6,171 nt of DNA from Candidatus Gastranaerophilales bacterium (GTDB lineage: Bacteria; Cyanobacteriota; Vampirovibrionia; Gastranaerophilales; Gastranaerophilaceae): positions 1 to 6,171 of the forward strand of contig CANQAW010000106.1 of the NCBI GenBank assembly GCA_947589525.1, written 5' to 3'. The notes beneath the pieces are model-generated. The model did no database searches, was not told where the DNA came from, and worked only from the letters and a program-made list of their open reading frames with translations. This document shows positions 1 through 5,770 of the stretch, piece by piece. Made by a program: the position numbers and the translations under genes. The first letter of the stretch is position 1; each line of letters opens with the position of its first letter.

Positions 1-1456
1 CATTATTAGAAATAATATTTTTTATTCCATTTTCTAAAGTGTCGGCTTGAGTTACCACATTTTCCCCAAAAGCTTTCTTATTTGAAAGATATGCAAATAT
101 ATCGCTTAAGGAAGAAGAATTTTCTTGCGCAATTAATTTTATATTGTTATCAACTAAATATTGCTGTAAATTATTTAGACTGTCTATATTACTATACTGC
201 CCGAACTGAGCAAGTAATTTTCTTGCAAGTACTTGATCATCAGAAGATGAATAACGAGTTATAATGGAATTAATATCTGACTCCGTTACTGTTTTTAATT
301 TATTTGCATATAATGTTACGATATCATCAACATTTAATTCATCAGCACCCCTTATAATTCCGTTTTCGCCTGTTACAATTTTCCCTATTTTTATATCGTC
401 TAATTTATTGCTTAATTTACTTGTTAATTTCCCAAATCCATTTCCGGCTAGTCTCATACCACCACCGATAATAGGAGATAATATTAATCCGCCGATTGTT
501 CCTTGAGCAACTTCTTTAGCAAAGCCTTCAACGGATTTATTTTCGCTATCTCCCGCAACATATCTTACTGCAGAATCAACACCACCAGAAATAGCTCCGT
601 TAACTGCCATATCAGTACCAAGAGCTACAGCCCTTGTACCCATTGAGCCTCCAATATATTTTATATTAGTTGTTAATAAAGTTTTTGTAAGACTGCCTCT
701 TACAGTACCTTCAAGAGCTTCTTTAACAACTACTTCCCCGCCTTCTCTTATAGCTGTCACACCGACCTTGCCGGCAACAGCTTTTCCTGCAGCGCCACCA
801 ATTCCTGCAGTAATGGGTGCAAATATACCATTAATTCCGCCAGTTGCCAAGTCATATCCTAATGAGTCATATTCTCTGCCGCCAACAGCTGAATCTATTC
901 CTTTGACTCCAACTTTTACGGCAGCACCTGCAACGCCTGCTATAGCAAAACCTGCGGCAACAAGCCCTAAAGAAGCACCACCCGTAAAGGGAGCTGCTGC
1001 TATACCAAGTCCTGTTGCTAAAGAAAATGCACCGAATGAAGCAATACCTGAAGCAATATCTGCAAACATATCAACGCACTGTTTTTGTCCTTCTTGATAC
1101 CCGTTTACAGCTTTTTCCATTTCTTCTTTTGTAATTTTGCCGTTTGTATAATTATCTATTGCCTTTTCAGCTTTATGTGAACCAGCACCAATTCCTGTTA
1201 AATTTTTAAAACCATCCCATAGTTTTCCGATAAGTCCCTGTTCGGACTTTGTTTTGTTTATACTATCTCTTAATGAATCTACGGAAACTTCATTATAATC
1301 ATTTGTTTTTGTCTTTTCGACAGTATAATTAAACATATCATTATTCTGAAAGTTTAAACTGCTATCTCTATGATAATTATTTGTACGAGAAGAATTTAGT
1401 ACAGATTTTGTACCCGTATATAAATATGGATTATAATTTATACTATTAATACTCAA
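1..1456 (-). CDS. Large Gly/Ala-rich protein of unknown function, 3' end missing
   Basis: I do not recognise this gene. The reading frame is open for 485 codons and runs off the left edge. A TTG start at 1456 is chosen because the in-frame TAA at 1481-1483 lies just upstream, no ATG lies between, and a weak Shine-Dalgarno-like AAGAGAG (1462-1468) sits 5 bases before it. The first in-frame ATG is codon 41 (1334-1336), a possible alternative. Residues 1-60 are rich in Asn, Ser and Tyr and look disordered. Residues 75-130 are amphipathic and charged, with NGKITKEEMEKAV at about 105-117. Residues 131-185 are hydrophobic Gly/Ala-rich and could form two membrane helices. Shorter Gly/Ala-rich hydrophobic stretches lie near 208-232 and 318-340. 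From about 345 the protein becomes hydrophilic and helical, and it is still open at the edge. There is no classical signal peptide. The layout resembles secreted or membrane-inserting effector proteins; this is inference. Confidence 0.8.
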   Translation of the reverse strand, partial: MSINSINYNPYLYTGTKSVLNSSRTNNYHRDSSLNFQNNDMFNYTVEKTKTNDYNEVSVDSLRDSINKTKSEQGLIGKLWDGFKNLTGIGAGSHKAEKAIDNYTNGKITKEEMEKAVNGYQEGQKQCVDMFADIASGIASFGAFSLATGLGIAAAPFTGGASLGLVAAGFAIAGVAGAAVKVGVKGIDSAVGGREYDSLGYDLATGGINGIFAPITAGIGGAAGKAVAGKVGVTAIREGGEVVVKEALEGTVRGSLTKTLLTTNIKYIGGSMGTRAVALGTDMAVNGAISGGVDSAVRYVAGDSENKSVEGFAKEVAQGTIGGLILSPIIGGGMRLAGNGFGKLTSKLSNKLDDIKIGKIVTGENGIIRGADELNVDDIVTLYANKLKTVTESDINSIITRYSSSDDQVLARKLLAQFGQYSNIDSLNNLQQYLVDNNIKLIAQENSSSLSDIFAYLSNKKAFGENVVTQADTLENGIKNIISNN

Positions 1457-1538
1457 TTTTACTCTCTTAATTTTATAACGTTAAATTAATAAAGTGTTTT
1501 TCCGAGGTAAAATTGATTTATTTAGCTTATTTATTAAA

Positions 1539-1552
1539 TATTGTTAACAATA
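1539..1552. promoter_or_regulatory. Perfect 14-bp palindrome, possible operator
   Basis: TATTGTTAACAATA is an exact palindrome about 85 bases upstream of the TTG start of the large minus-strand gene. Its size and position would suit a dimeric repressor site. In DNA this AT-rich a 14-bp palindrome can also arise by chance, so the call is weak. Confidence 0.2.
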
Positions 1553-1566
1553 AATTTTATCCAGAA

Positions 1567-1688
1567 AAAGTCCAATTCGACCGTTTTGGAATTGAGATAA
1601 TCAAACGACTTCCGACCTGCTATGTATTAGTGTTATTAGGCAAATATGCCAAGTTAATATTACAAAACTTCCGACCAAAACGGACTTT
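1567..1688. repeat. Bulged inverted repeat enclosing about 120 bases
   Basis: AAAGT (1567-1571) pairs with ACTTT (1684-1688), and CCGTTTTGG (1581-1589) pairs with CCAAAACGG (1675-1683). This gives 14 base pairs interrupted by a 9-base bulge on one side only. Inside are a small hairpin, GGCAAATATGCC (1639-1650), and two exact copies of ACTTCCGACC (1608-1617 and 1667-1676), the second overlapping the right arm. The stretch from 1457 to 1741 has no gene I can support. This element could be a structured RNA, the leader of the large minus-strand gene, or the remains of a small inverted-repeat transposable element. Confidence 0.5.
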
Positions 1689-1741
1689 AAATATACATCA
1701 TCATACCCTCTTTATAAATAATATCACAAAAAGCGCATACT

Positions 1742-1768
1742 AAAAAAGAAGTCAACAGACTTCTTTTT
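1742..1768 (-). terminator. Intrinsic terminator of tRNA-Ile
   Basis: An 11-bp perfect stem (1743-1753 with 1758-1768) encloses a 4-base loop. On the minus strand it ends in a run of six T. It begins 5 bases after the tRNA 3' end, so it most likely ends the tRNA transcript. The stem has only three G-C pairs. On the plus strand it also carries five T within the stem, so it may work in both directions. Confidence 0.65.
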
Positions 1769-1773
1769 ATATA

Positions 1774-1847
1774 TGGGCCATCTTGGACTCGAACCAAGGA
1801 CCTCACCCTTATCAGGGGTGCGCTCTAGCCACCTGAGCTAATAGCCC
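1774..1847 (-). tRNA. tRNA-Ile (anticodon GAU)
   Basis: The minus strand folds as a complete tRNA. The acceptor stem GGGCTAT pairs with ATGGCCC through one G-U pair, with discriminator A. The D arm is GCTC/GAGC, and the anticodon stem CACCC/GGGTG carries loop CTGATAA with anticodon GAT. The variable loop is 5 bases, and the T arm CTTGG/CCAAG has loop TTCGAGT. The length is 74 bases. CCA is not encoded, since TAT follows the discriminator, so it must be added after transcription. A terminator lies directly downstream, and a degenerate partial copy lies upstream. Confidence 0.96.
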
Positions 1848-1882
1848 TCACACATTAAAAAATATTCAATTATCAATTCTTA

Positions 1883-1936
1883 TCGGCTCTCACCCGAATG
1901 TCGGTATCCCACCCCGATTACCTGAGCTAATAGCCC
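1883..1936 (-). pseudogene. Degenerate tRNA-Ile copy (pseudo-tRNA)
   Basis: The first 17 bases are identical to tRNA-Ile (acceptor 5' arm and half of the D arm). The rest has diverged: there is no second D-stem strand, no anticodon loop and no T arm. A GGGTGAG stretch lies at nearly the tRNA spacing (41 instead of 39 bases from the 5' end), consistent with decay of a full copy. The diverged part contains two short self-complementary units, 1883-1897 and 1901-1917, each opening TCGG and closing CCGA. It cannot fold as a functional tRNA. Confidence 0.6.
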
Positions 1937-1938
1937 TC

Positions 1939-1967
1939 ATTACATAAATTTCTTATTCAATTTTCAA
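1939..1967 (-). promoter_or_regulatory. Promoter-like sequence before the tRNA-Ile locus
   Basis: On the minus strand TTGAAA (1962-1967) and TGTAAT (1939-1944) are separated by 17 bases. Each matches the sigma-70 consensus at five of six positions. Transcription would begin near 1932, a few bases inside the pseudo-tRNA, and read on into tRNA-Ile. It could be the original tRNA promoter carried in the duplicated flank. The AT-rich background makes chance matches common. Confidence 0.35.
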
Positions 1968-1973
1968 TTTTGA

Positions 1974-2001
1974 AACTTAGCCTGCTTGTATTACCCTGCT
2001 T
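1974..2001 (-). repeat. Tandem pair of 14-base repeats
   Basis: On the minus strand AAGCAGGGTAATAC (1988-2001) is followed directly by AAGCAGGCTAAGTT (1974-1987). They share AAGCAGG-TAA with one mismatch. They lie between the end of argS and the tRNA locus. The role is unknown, and I see no terminator hairpin after argS, so argS transcription may continue into the tRNA region. Confidence 0.35.
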
Positions 2002-2058
2002 ATTGAATTAAATCGCACAGACAATATCAAAGTTATCATGAACAAAATTTAAAATCAA

Positions 2059-3759
2059 CTACATTTTTTCAACAGCACTAACGCCGATAAGATTAAGCAT
2101 TGTATACATTACAATCCTAAAACAGTTAACCAGAGAAAGTTTCATCAAACAATCCTTTTTATCATCGGACAAAACTCTTGTATAGTTATAAAAATGATGA
2201 AAAGAATTGGCAAGTTCTGATAAATACTTACATATCATATAAGGCGCTCTGTATTTAACGGCATTATATAAAAGCGCCCTGCCTTCTTCCAGTTTTAATA
2301 TCAACTGTCTGATTGCTTCATGCTGTTCGGATGAAATATTGTCAAACATCGGAAGAATGTTTGGATTTTTATAAAAATTATAAATTTCCTCAAAAGTCAA
2401 AACAGGCTCGATTTCTGTTTTATTGTCTATGTCAATTCTTTTTTCTATTGCTTTTCTTAAAATTGAGCAAGCACGCGCATAGGCATACTGAACATAAAAA
2501 ACAGGGTTTTTATCACTTTGAGATTTAGCCAAATCAATATCAAAATCAATTGTTGTATCACTTGAGCGCATTAACATCCAAAATCTTGTGGCATCAACTC
2601 CGACATCCTCAACAAGCTCATCCAAAGTAACCATTTTTTTTCGTTTGCCCATTCTTTGTTGTTCGCCGTCTTGAATTAAATTCACAAGCTGACCCAAAAT
2701 AACCTCAAGCTTGGTGCTGTCGTAGCCTAAAGCTTCGATTGAAGCTTTCATTCTCGGAATGTATCCGTGATGATCAGCGCCCCATATATTAATTAAACGG
2801 TCAAAACCACGATCAAGCTTGTTTTTATGATATGCAATGTCCGCAGTCAAATATGTATTTTTACCGTCCGTTTTAATTAAAACCCTGTCTTGGTCATCGC
2901 CGAATTTTGAGCTTTTAAACCAGACAGCGCCGTCTTTTTCGTATATATTACCCGATTTTTTTAAAGCATCTAAAACTAAATCAACTTGATTGTTTTTGTA
3001 TAAATCCAATTCGGAAAAGAATAAATCAAAATGAGTTCCAAACTTCTCAAGAAGTTCTTTTTGAAGCCTCAGCATATCCGCTTTGGCAAAATCGGCATAG
3101 GATAAACCTTTATTATCTTTGATATATCTTTTTGCGCATTCAATCAGATATTCACCAGGGTAGAGCCCTTCGGGCATATCAATCTGCTCGCCGTTAAGCT
3201 GACGAACTCTGATTTCAAGAGATTTACCCAATTTCTCAATTTGACTGCCGGCATCATTTATATAAAACTCTTGAAAAACGTTATATCCGCAATATTTCAT
3301 AATATTTGCCAGCGCCGAGCCAAGAGCGGCCCATCTGCCGTGCCCTATATGAAAAGGACCGGTAGGATTTGCGCTTACGTATTCTATATTGACTTTTTCG
3401 CCGTTTCCTATATCGGTTTTAAGATAATTTTTGTCCTTGGAAAGAATTTCTTTAACTATATTATTTAAAAAACTGTTTTCGGGCTTAAAATTAATAAAAC
3501 CCGCAACGCAATTTAGTGTAAAATCGCCTTTTTCAATATATTTTGCAACCGTTTGCGCAATTTTTGCAGGAGGCATTTTAGCGGTTCTTGAAAGCGCTGA
3601 AACGTTAATGGCAAAATCGCCAAACTCTTTGTTTTTCGGGCAGTCGCACACAAGCTCAAATGCAAGCTCTTTTGTTTCGCCGAGTTCATTATTATCAATA
3701 GCGCAATTTATCGCTTTTTCAGTAAGTTCAATAAAATAATTCTTTAACATACCAACCAT
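2059..3759 (-). CDS. argS: Arginyl-tRNA synthetase
   Basis: This cytoplasmic class I aminoacyl-tRNA synthetase charges tRNA-Arg with arginine using ATP. The 566-residue protein has the family's usual length and full order of parts. An N-terminal Add1-like tRNA-binding domain (about 1-110) contains CPKNKEFGDFA. The Rossmann catalytic domain has SANPTGPFHIGHGR with HIGH at 137-140, INDAGSQ near 167, GADHHGYIPRM at 327 and the second signature at 369-373. A DALR-type anticodon-binding helical domain ends in SFHHFYNYTRVL and VEKM. The second signature reads RMGKR instead of KMSKR, followed by MVTLDELVEDVGVDATRF as in normal ArgS. The start is uncertain: ATG at 3759 and ATG at 3750 (giving MLKNYF, more typical of the family) both lack a clear Shine-Dalgarno. 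It lies 27 bases after the hydrolase-like gene and is probably co-transcribed with it. Confidence 0.97.
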   Translation of the reverse strand: MVGMLKNYFIELTEKAINCAIDNNELGETKELAFELVCDCPKNKEFGDFAINVSALSRTAKMPPAKIAQTVAKYIEKGDFTLNCVAGFINFKPENSFLNNIVKEILSKDKNYLKTDIGNGEKVNIEYVSANPTGPFHIGHGRWAALGSALANIMKYCGYNVFQEFYINDAGSQIEKLGKSLEIRVRQLNGEQIDMPEGLYPGEYLIECAKRYIKDNKGLSYADFAKADMLRLQKELLEKFGTHFDLFFSELDLYKNNQVDLVLDALKKSGNIYEKDGAVWFKSSKFGDDQDRVLIKTDGKNTYLTADIAYHKNKLDRGFDRLINIWGADHHGYIPRMKASIEALGYDSTKLEVILGQLVNLIQDGEQQRMGKRKKMVTLDELVEDVGVDATRFWMLMRSSDTTIDFDIDLAKSQSDKNPVFYVQYAYARACSILRKAIEKRIDIDNKTEIEPVLTFEEIYNFYKNPNILPMFDNISSEQHEAIRQLILKLEEGRALLYNAVKYRAPYMICKYLSELANSFHHFYNYTRVLSDDKKDCLMKLSLVNCFRIVMYTMLNLIGVSAVEKM

Positions 3760-3786
3760 TCTAATACAAACAAAATATTTTGAATA

Positions 3787-4536
3787 TTAATTAACGATAA
3801 AATTAATAATATCCGTTTTGGCAGCAGGATTAAATTTAATTAGCTGTATTCCGGGACCGCCTTTTTCATATTTCTTTATTACGGGTTTAATTTTAACGTT
3901 AAAATCAAAAAGGACTTTATCGGATTTTGATAATATTATAAGTATTTTTGAATTTTGTATTCTTGTCGTGCCGACAGGCATTTTCAGACCTTTAAATTCA
4001 TACATCGGCGATATTAACACAAACTTATCGGGAGGTACACGCATTAAAGTCCCCGCAATAACACCCGCATTTGCGCCTATATCCGCACCTGCGATAATAA
4101 CATTTGTTGTATTAACTCCCGCATAATTATTTTTAATGTAGTTTATGGAGTCAATAACATCGGAAGGCAGTTTTTGCCAATCCTGCTCCTGAAAAGTATA
4201 TCTTGATTTGAATTTTAATTTTTCGCTGTATGTACTTCTGCCGTGGCCTCTTAAATCCATAGCTAAAACGTTATAGCCTTTCTTCCTTAAGTCTTGCGCA
4301 ATATCGCTCCAGCTGGAAGCGCTTAGCGCAAAAGAATGCAAAAGAACAACTAAAGGCTTGTCGGTTTTAACATCGGGAAGGTAAAAATCGCCGACTAAAA
4401 TAAATTTGTCTTTTGTTATAAGCTCAATTTTTTGCTTTGTTTTAGGTTTTTTATGAGAAGCCGATTTAGCGTTTGCAATAGTGCAAAAGCCAAACAGAAC
4501 TGATATGAACAAAAATACTGACAAAATCTTCTTCAT
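3787..4536 (-). CDS. Exported alpha/beta-hydrolase-fold protein, probable pseudoenzyme
   Basis: Residues 1-23 form a signal peptide (Lys-Lys, hydrophobic core, cleavage after ANA), so the 249-residue protein should be exported. No proper lipobox is present. The alpha/beta hydrolase fold is visible: PLVVLLHSF (61-69, oxyanion-hole strand), LAMDLRGHGRS (91-101), the nucleophile elbow NVIIAGADIGANAG (145-158) and LIILSKSDKVL (199-209), whose D206 is the usual acid position. The expected nucleophile Ser is Asp (D152), where relatives have GASIGAN. The expected C-terminal His, usually in an AHGTD-like stretch, is replaced in NPAAKTD (236-242), and no His occurs after residue 98. Ser-hydrolase activity is therefore unlikely. 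It may bind a ligand, or use Asp in an unusual way. No Shine-Dalgarno is seen before the ATG. It is the first gene of a likely unit with argS. The original substrate class (dienelactone-hydrolase or esterase type) cannot be told. Confidence 0.9.
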   Translation of the reverse strand: MKKILSVFLFISVLFGFCTIANAKSASHKKPKTKQKIELITKDKFILVGDFYLPDVKTDKPLVVLLHSFALSASSWSDIAQDLRKKGYNVLAMDLRGHGRSTYSEKLKFKSRYTFQEQDWQKLPSDVIDSINYIKNNYAGVNTTNVIIAGADIGANAGVIAGTLMRVPPDKFVLISPMYEFKGLKMPVGTTRIQNSKILIILSKSDKVLFDFNVKIKPVIKKYEKGGPGIQLIKFNPAAKTDIINFIVN

Positions 4537-4604
4537 AATTTAATTTTAACAAATATAGAAAATATCCTATTAATTCAAAATAAAATTACACCTTTTGGAT
4601 GAAC

Positions 4605-4637
4605 TTAACATTTCTTAACTAAAGTTAATTTTATAAG
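4605..4637 (+). promoter_or_regulatory. Tandem TTAACA-type repeats with -10 box (Pho-box-like promoter)
   Basis: TTAACA (4605-4610), TTAACT (4615-4620) and TTAATT (4625-4630) are direct repeats with an exact 10-bp period. The last lies in the -35 region of a TATAAG box at 4632-4637. No good -35 hexamer is present, which is typical of activator-dependent promoters. TTAACA-type repeats one helical turn apart are known binding sites of PhoP/PhoB-family response regulators in Bacillus and cyanobacteria, although those usually show an 11-bp period. The site would drive the candidate small RNA to its right. It could instead act on the hydrolase gene to its left. Confidence 0.35.
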
Positions 4638-4642
4638 TGTCG

Positions 4643-4737
4643 AAAATACAAATATACAATATTTGAATAAGGGCTAAAACCCTTACTCAAAACCTCCTCC
4701 CCAAGTCTAGTAGCCGCCTTAAAGACGGCTTTTTTTT
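4643..4737 (+). ncRNA. Candidate anti-Shine-Dalgarno small RNA
   Basis: This is a predicted plus-strand transcript of about 95 bases in the gap between etfA and the hydrolase gene. The start is placed by the TATAAG box and the end by the T run. Parts in order: a possible 7-bp hairpin (4649-4665), which competes for three bases with the next one; an 11-bp hairpin (4662-4691, one A-C mismatch, 6-base loop) whose core is TAAGGG/CCCTTA; an unpaired pyrimidine-rich stretch with CCUCCUCCCC at 4693-4702; and an intrinsic terminator. A hairpin, an exposed C-rich seed and a terminator is the classic layout of base-pairing regulators, such as Yfr1 of cyanobacteria or C-rich RNAs of other bacteria. The seed is complementary to GGAGG ribosome-binding sites, suggesting translational repression. 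I do not recognise a named family. The whole call is inference from architecture. Confidence 0.42.
4712..4737 (+). terminator. Intrinsic terminator facing etfA
   Basis: AGCCGCC (4712-4718) pairs with GACGGCT (4724-4730) around loop TTAAA, with one C-A mismatch in the plus-strand RNA, and a run of eight T (4730-4737) follows. The T run ends one base before the etfA stop codon on the other strand. On the minus strand the same stem is complete through a G-U pair but has no T run after it, so it fits a plus-strand transcript better than etfA. Confidence 0.65.
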
Positions 4738-4738
4738 A

Positions 4739-5758
4739 TTAATCGGGATATTTTTCCAATAATTTATCTATGATTTCTTTAGCGTCGGCAACTATTTTAA
4801 TATCGCTGTATTTAAATATTTCCGCATTTCTGTCCGTATTTATCGCAACAATTTTCTTTGAGTTTTTCATACCGCATATATGCTGAATAGCACCGCTGAC
4901 ACCGAATGCAATATAAATATCGGGCGTAACCGTTTGCCCCGTTTGTCCTACTTGCGTTTCGAAGGACATATAATTGTAATCCACGACTTTTCGTGTAGAT
5001 GCTGTTTTTGCATTAATTTTATCCGCAAGTTTCTGCAATTTTTTATAGTACAGAGAATTGTTTCCCGCTATGCCAAATCCGCCCGCCAGAATAATTTTAG
5101 CGCCATCAAAATAAGATTTGGCTTTATCGTTAATTATTGAATTTAAAATTTCAATATTTGCATCTCTTTTAAGATTTACGCAAAACTTAATAAGCTCTCC
5201 CTGCTTAGAATTATTAAACTCAGCTTTAAATACGCCTGCTCTGACGGTTGCGCATTGAGGATTTTTCTTGGATAAAATAACGGCCATTAGCTCCGAACCA
5301 AAGGTCGGGCGTGTTGATGCGAGCTTTAATTCGTTATCTTTTAAAACAAAATCAATATTTGTACAATCAGCAACAAGCCCCGTGTCAAGAGCTGTTGTAA
5401 TTCTGGGAGCAACCATTCTTGTCTTGACGGTTGCGGGAAATATTATGCAGTCATAATAAGTCATTTGATAATATTCCAAGAAAGCTTTAGAATACAAAAC
5501 GGTATTAAACGTCTCAAACTCCTGACATTGAATCAGCACAATCCTGTCAGCGCCCGCAGAATATATTTTATTTGCAAGAGCATCATCAATTTCATTTGCA
5601 AGGACAATTGCATCTATGGTGTAATTATAAAGTAAATCGGATGTTAAATCCTTTGCACGCTCTTTAAGAGAAAACATCTTTGAAATGAGCTCATAAGAAA
5701 CCTCGCTCAGGGTATTATTTTTAAAATCAAATTCCGTATATACCGCAATTTTTTTCAT
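4739..5758 (-). CDS. etfA: Electron transfer flavoprotein alpha subunit
   Basis: EtfA pairs with EtfB to form the cytoplasmic ETF heterodimer, which holds FAD and carries electrons between flavin dehydrogenases and the respiratory or ferredoxin/NAD pool. At 339 residues it has ordinary length. The N-terminal adenine-nucleotide-hydrolase-like domain spans about 1-190. The C-terminal FAD-binding domain is clear: AGGFGIAG (225-232), TASTRKVVD (252-260), QVGQTGQTVTPDIYIAFGVSGAIQH (269-293) and VAINTDRNAEIF (304-315), all matching the family in order and spacing. The usual GGRG is GGFG, so Arg is replaced by Phe at 228. No N-terminal ferredoxin domain is present. The ATG at 5758 has a good Shine-Dalgarno and lies 12 bases after etfB, so the pair is one operon. 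Whether this ETF bifurcates electrons cannot be decided here, and no partner dehydrogenase is in the window. Confidence 0.96.
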   Translation of the reverse strand: MKKIAVYTEFDFKNNTLSEVSYELISKMFSLKERAKDLTSDLLYNYTIDAIVLANEIDDALANKIYSAGADRIVLIQCQEFETFNTVLYSKAFLEYYQMTYYDCIIFPATVKTRMVAPRITTALDTGLVADCTNIDFVLKDNELKLASTRPTFGSELMAVILSKKNPQCATVRAGVFKAEFNNSKQGELIKFCVNLKRDANIEILNSIINDKAKSYFDGAKIILAGGFGIAGNNSLYYKKLQKLADKINAKTASTRKVVDYNYMSFETQVGQTGQTVTPDIYIAFGVSGAIQHICGMKNSKKIVAINTDRNAEIFKYSDIKIVADAKEIIDKLLEKYPD

Positions 5759-5764
5759 TTTATT

Positions 5765-5770
5765 TCCTTC
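5765..5770 (-). promoter_or_regulatory. Ribosome binding site of etfA
   Basis: GAAGGA lies directly after the etfB stop codon and 6 bases before the etfA ATG. It is the only strong Shine-Dalgarno before a gene in this window, and it fixes the etfA start. The 12-base gap between the genes holds little else, which supports translational coupling. Confidence 0.8.

Larger units (their letters stand above)
1831..1969 (-). repeat. Duplication of the tRNA-Ile 5' end plus its 5' flank
   Basis: The 20-base segment ACCTGAGCTAATAGCCCTCA occurs exactly at 1831-1850 (inside and just before tRNA-Ile) and at 1920-1939. The similarity continues into the flank: TATTCAATTATCAATT (1863-1878) matches 1954-1969 with one mismatch, after a 2-base offset. 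About 48 bases of tRNA start and flank are therefore present twice in the same orientation, 89-91 bases apart. This indicates a duplication of the tRNA locus rather than chance. Confidence 0.85.

Noticed and set aside
768..1097. Pro/Ala-rich plus-strand frame
   Set aside because: It is the shadow of the Gly/Ala-rich codons of the large minus-strand gene, whose frame is open for 485 codons.
1513..1743. 76-residue plus-strand frame with TTG start and a GAGG before it
   Set aside because: It overlaps the inverted repeat, both direct repeats and the terminator stem, its composition is not protein-like in any recognisable way, and it opposes all neighbouring genes. A small gene is not excluded but is unsupported.
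3771..3782. 12-bp palindrome CAAAATATTTTG between the hydrolase-like gene and argS
   Set aside because: It is almost entirely A and T, has no loop suited to a terminator, and the genes are only 27 bases apart; chance is likely.
4552..4578. TTGAAT and TATATT as a minus-strand promoter for the hydrolase-like gene
   Set aside because: The spacing is 15 bases, and such matches are frequent in this AT-rich gap; no other evidence supports it.
4618..4689. 19-codon minus-strand frame starting TTG behind GGGGAGGAGG
   Set aside because: The purine run is the complement of the C-rich seed of the candidate RNA, the start is TTG with poor spacing, and the frame crosses both hairpins. A leader peptide cannot be supported.
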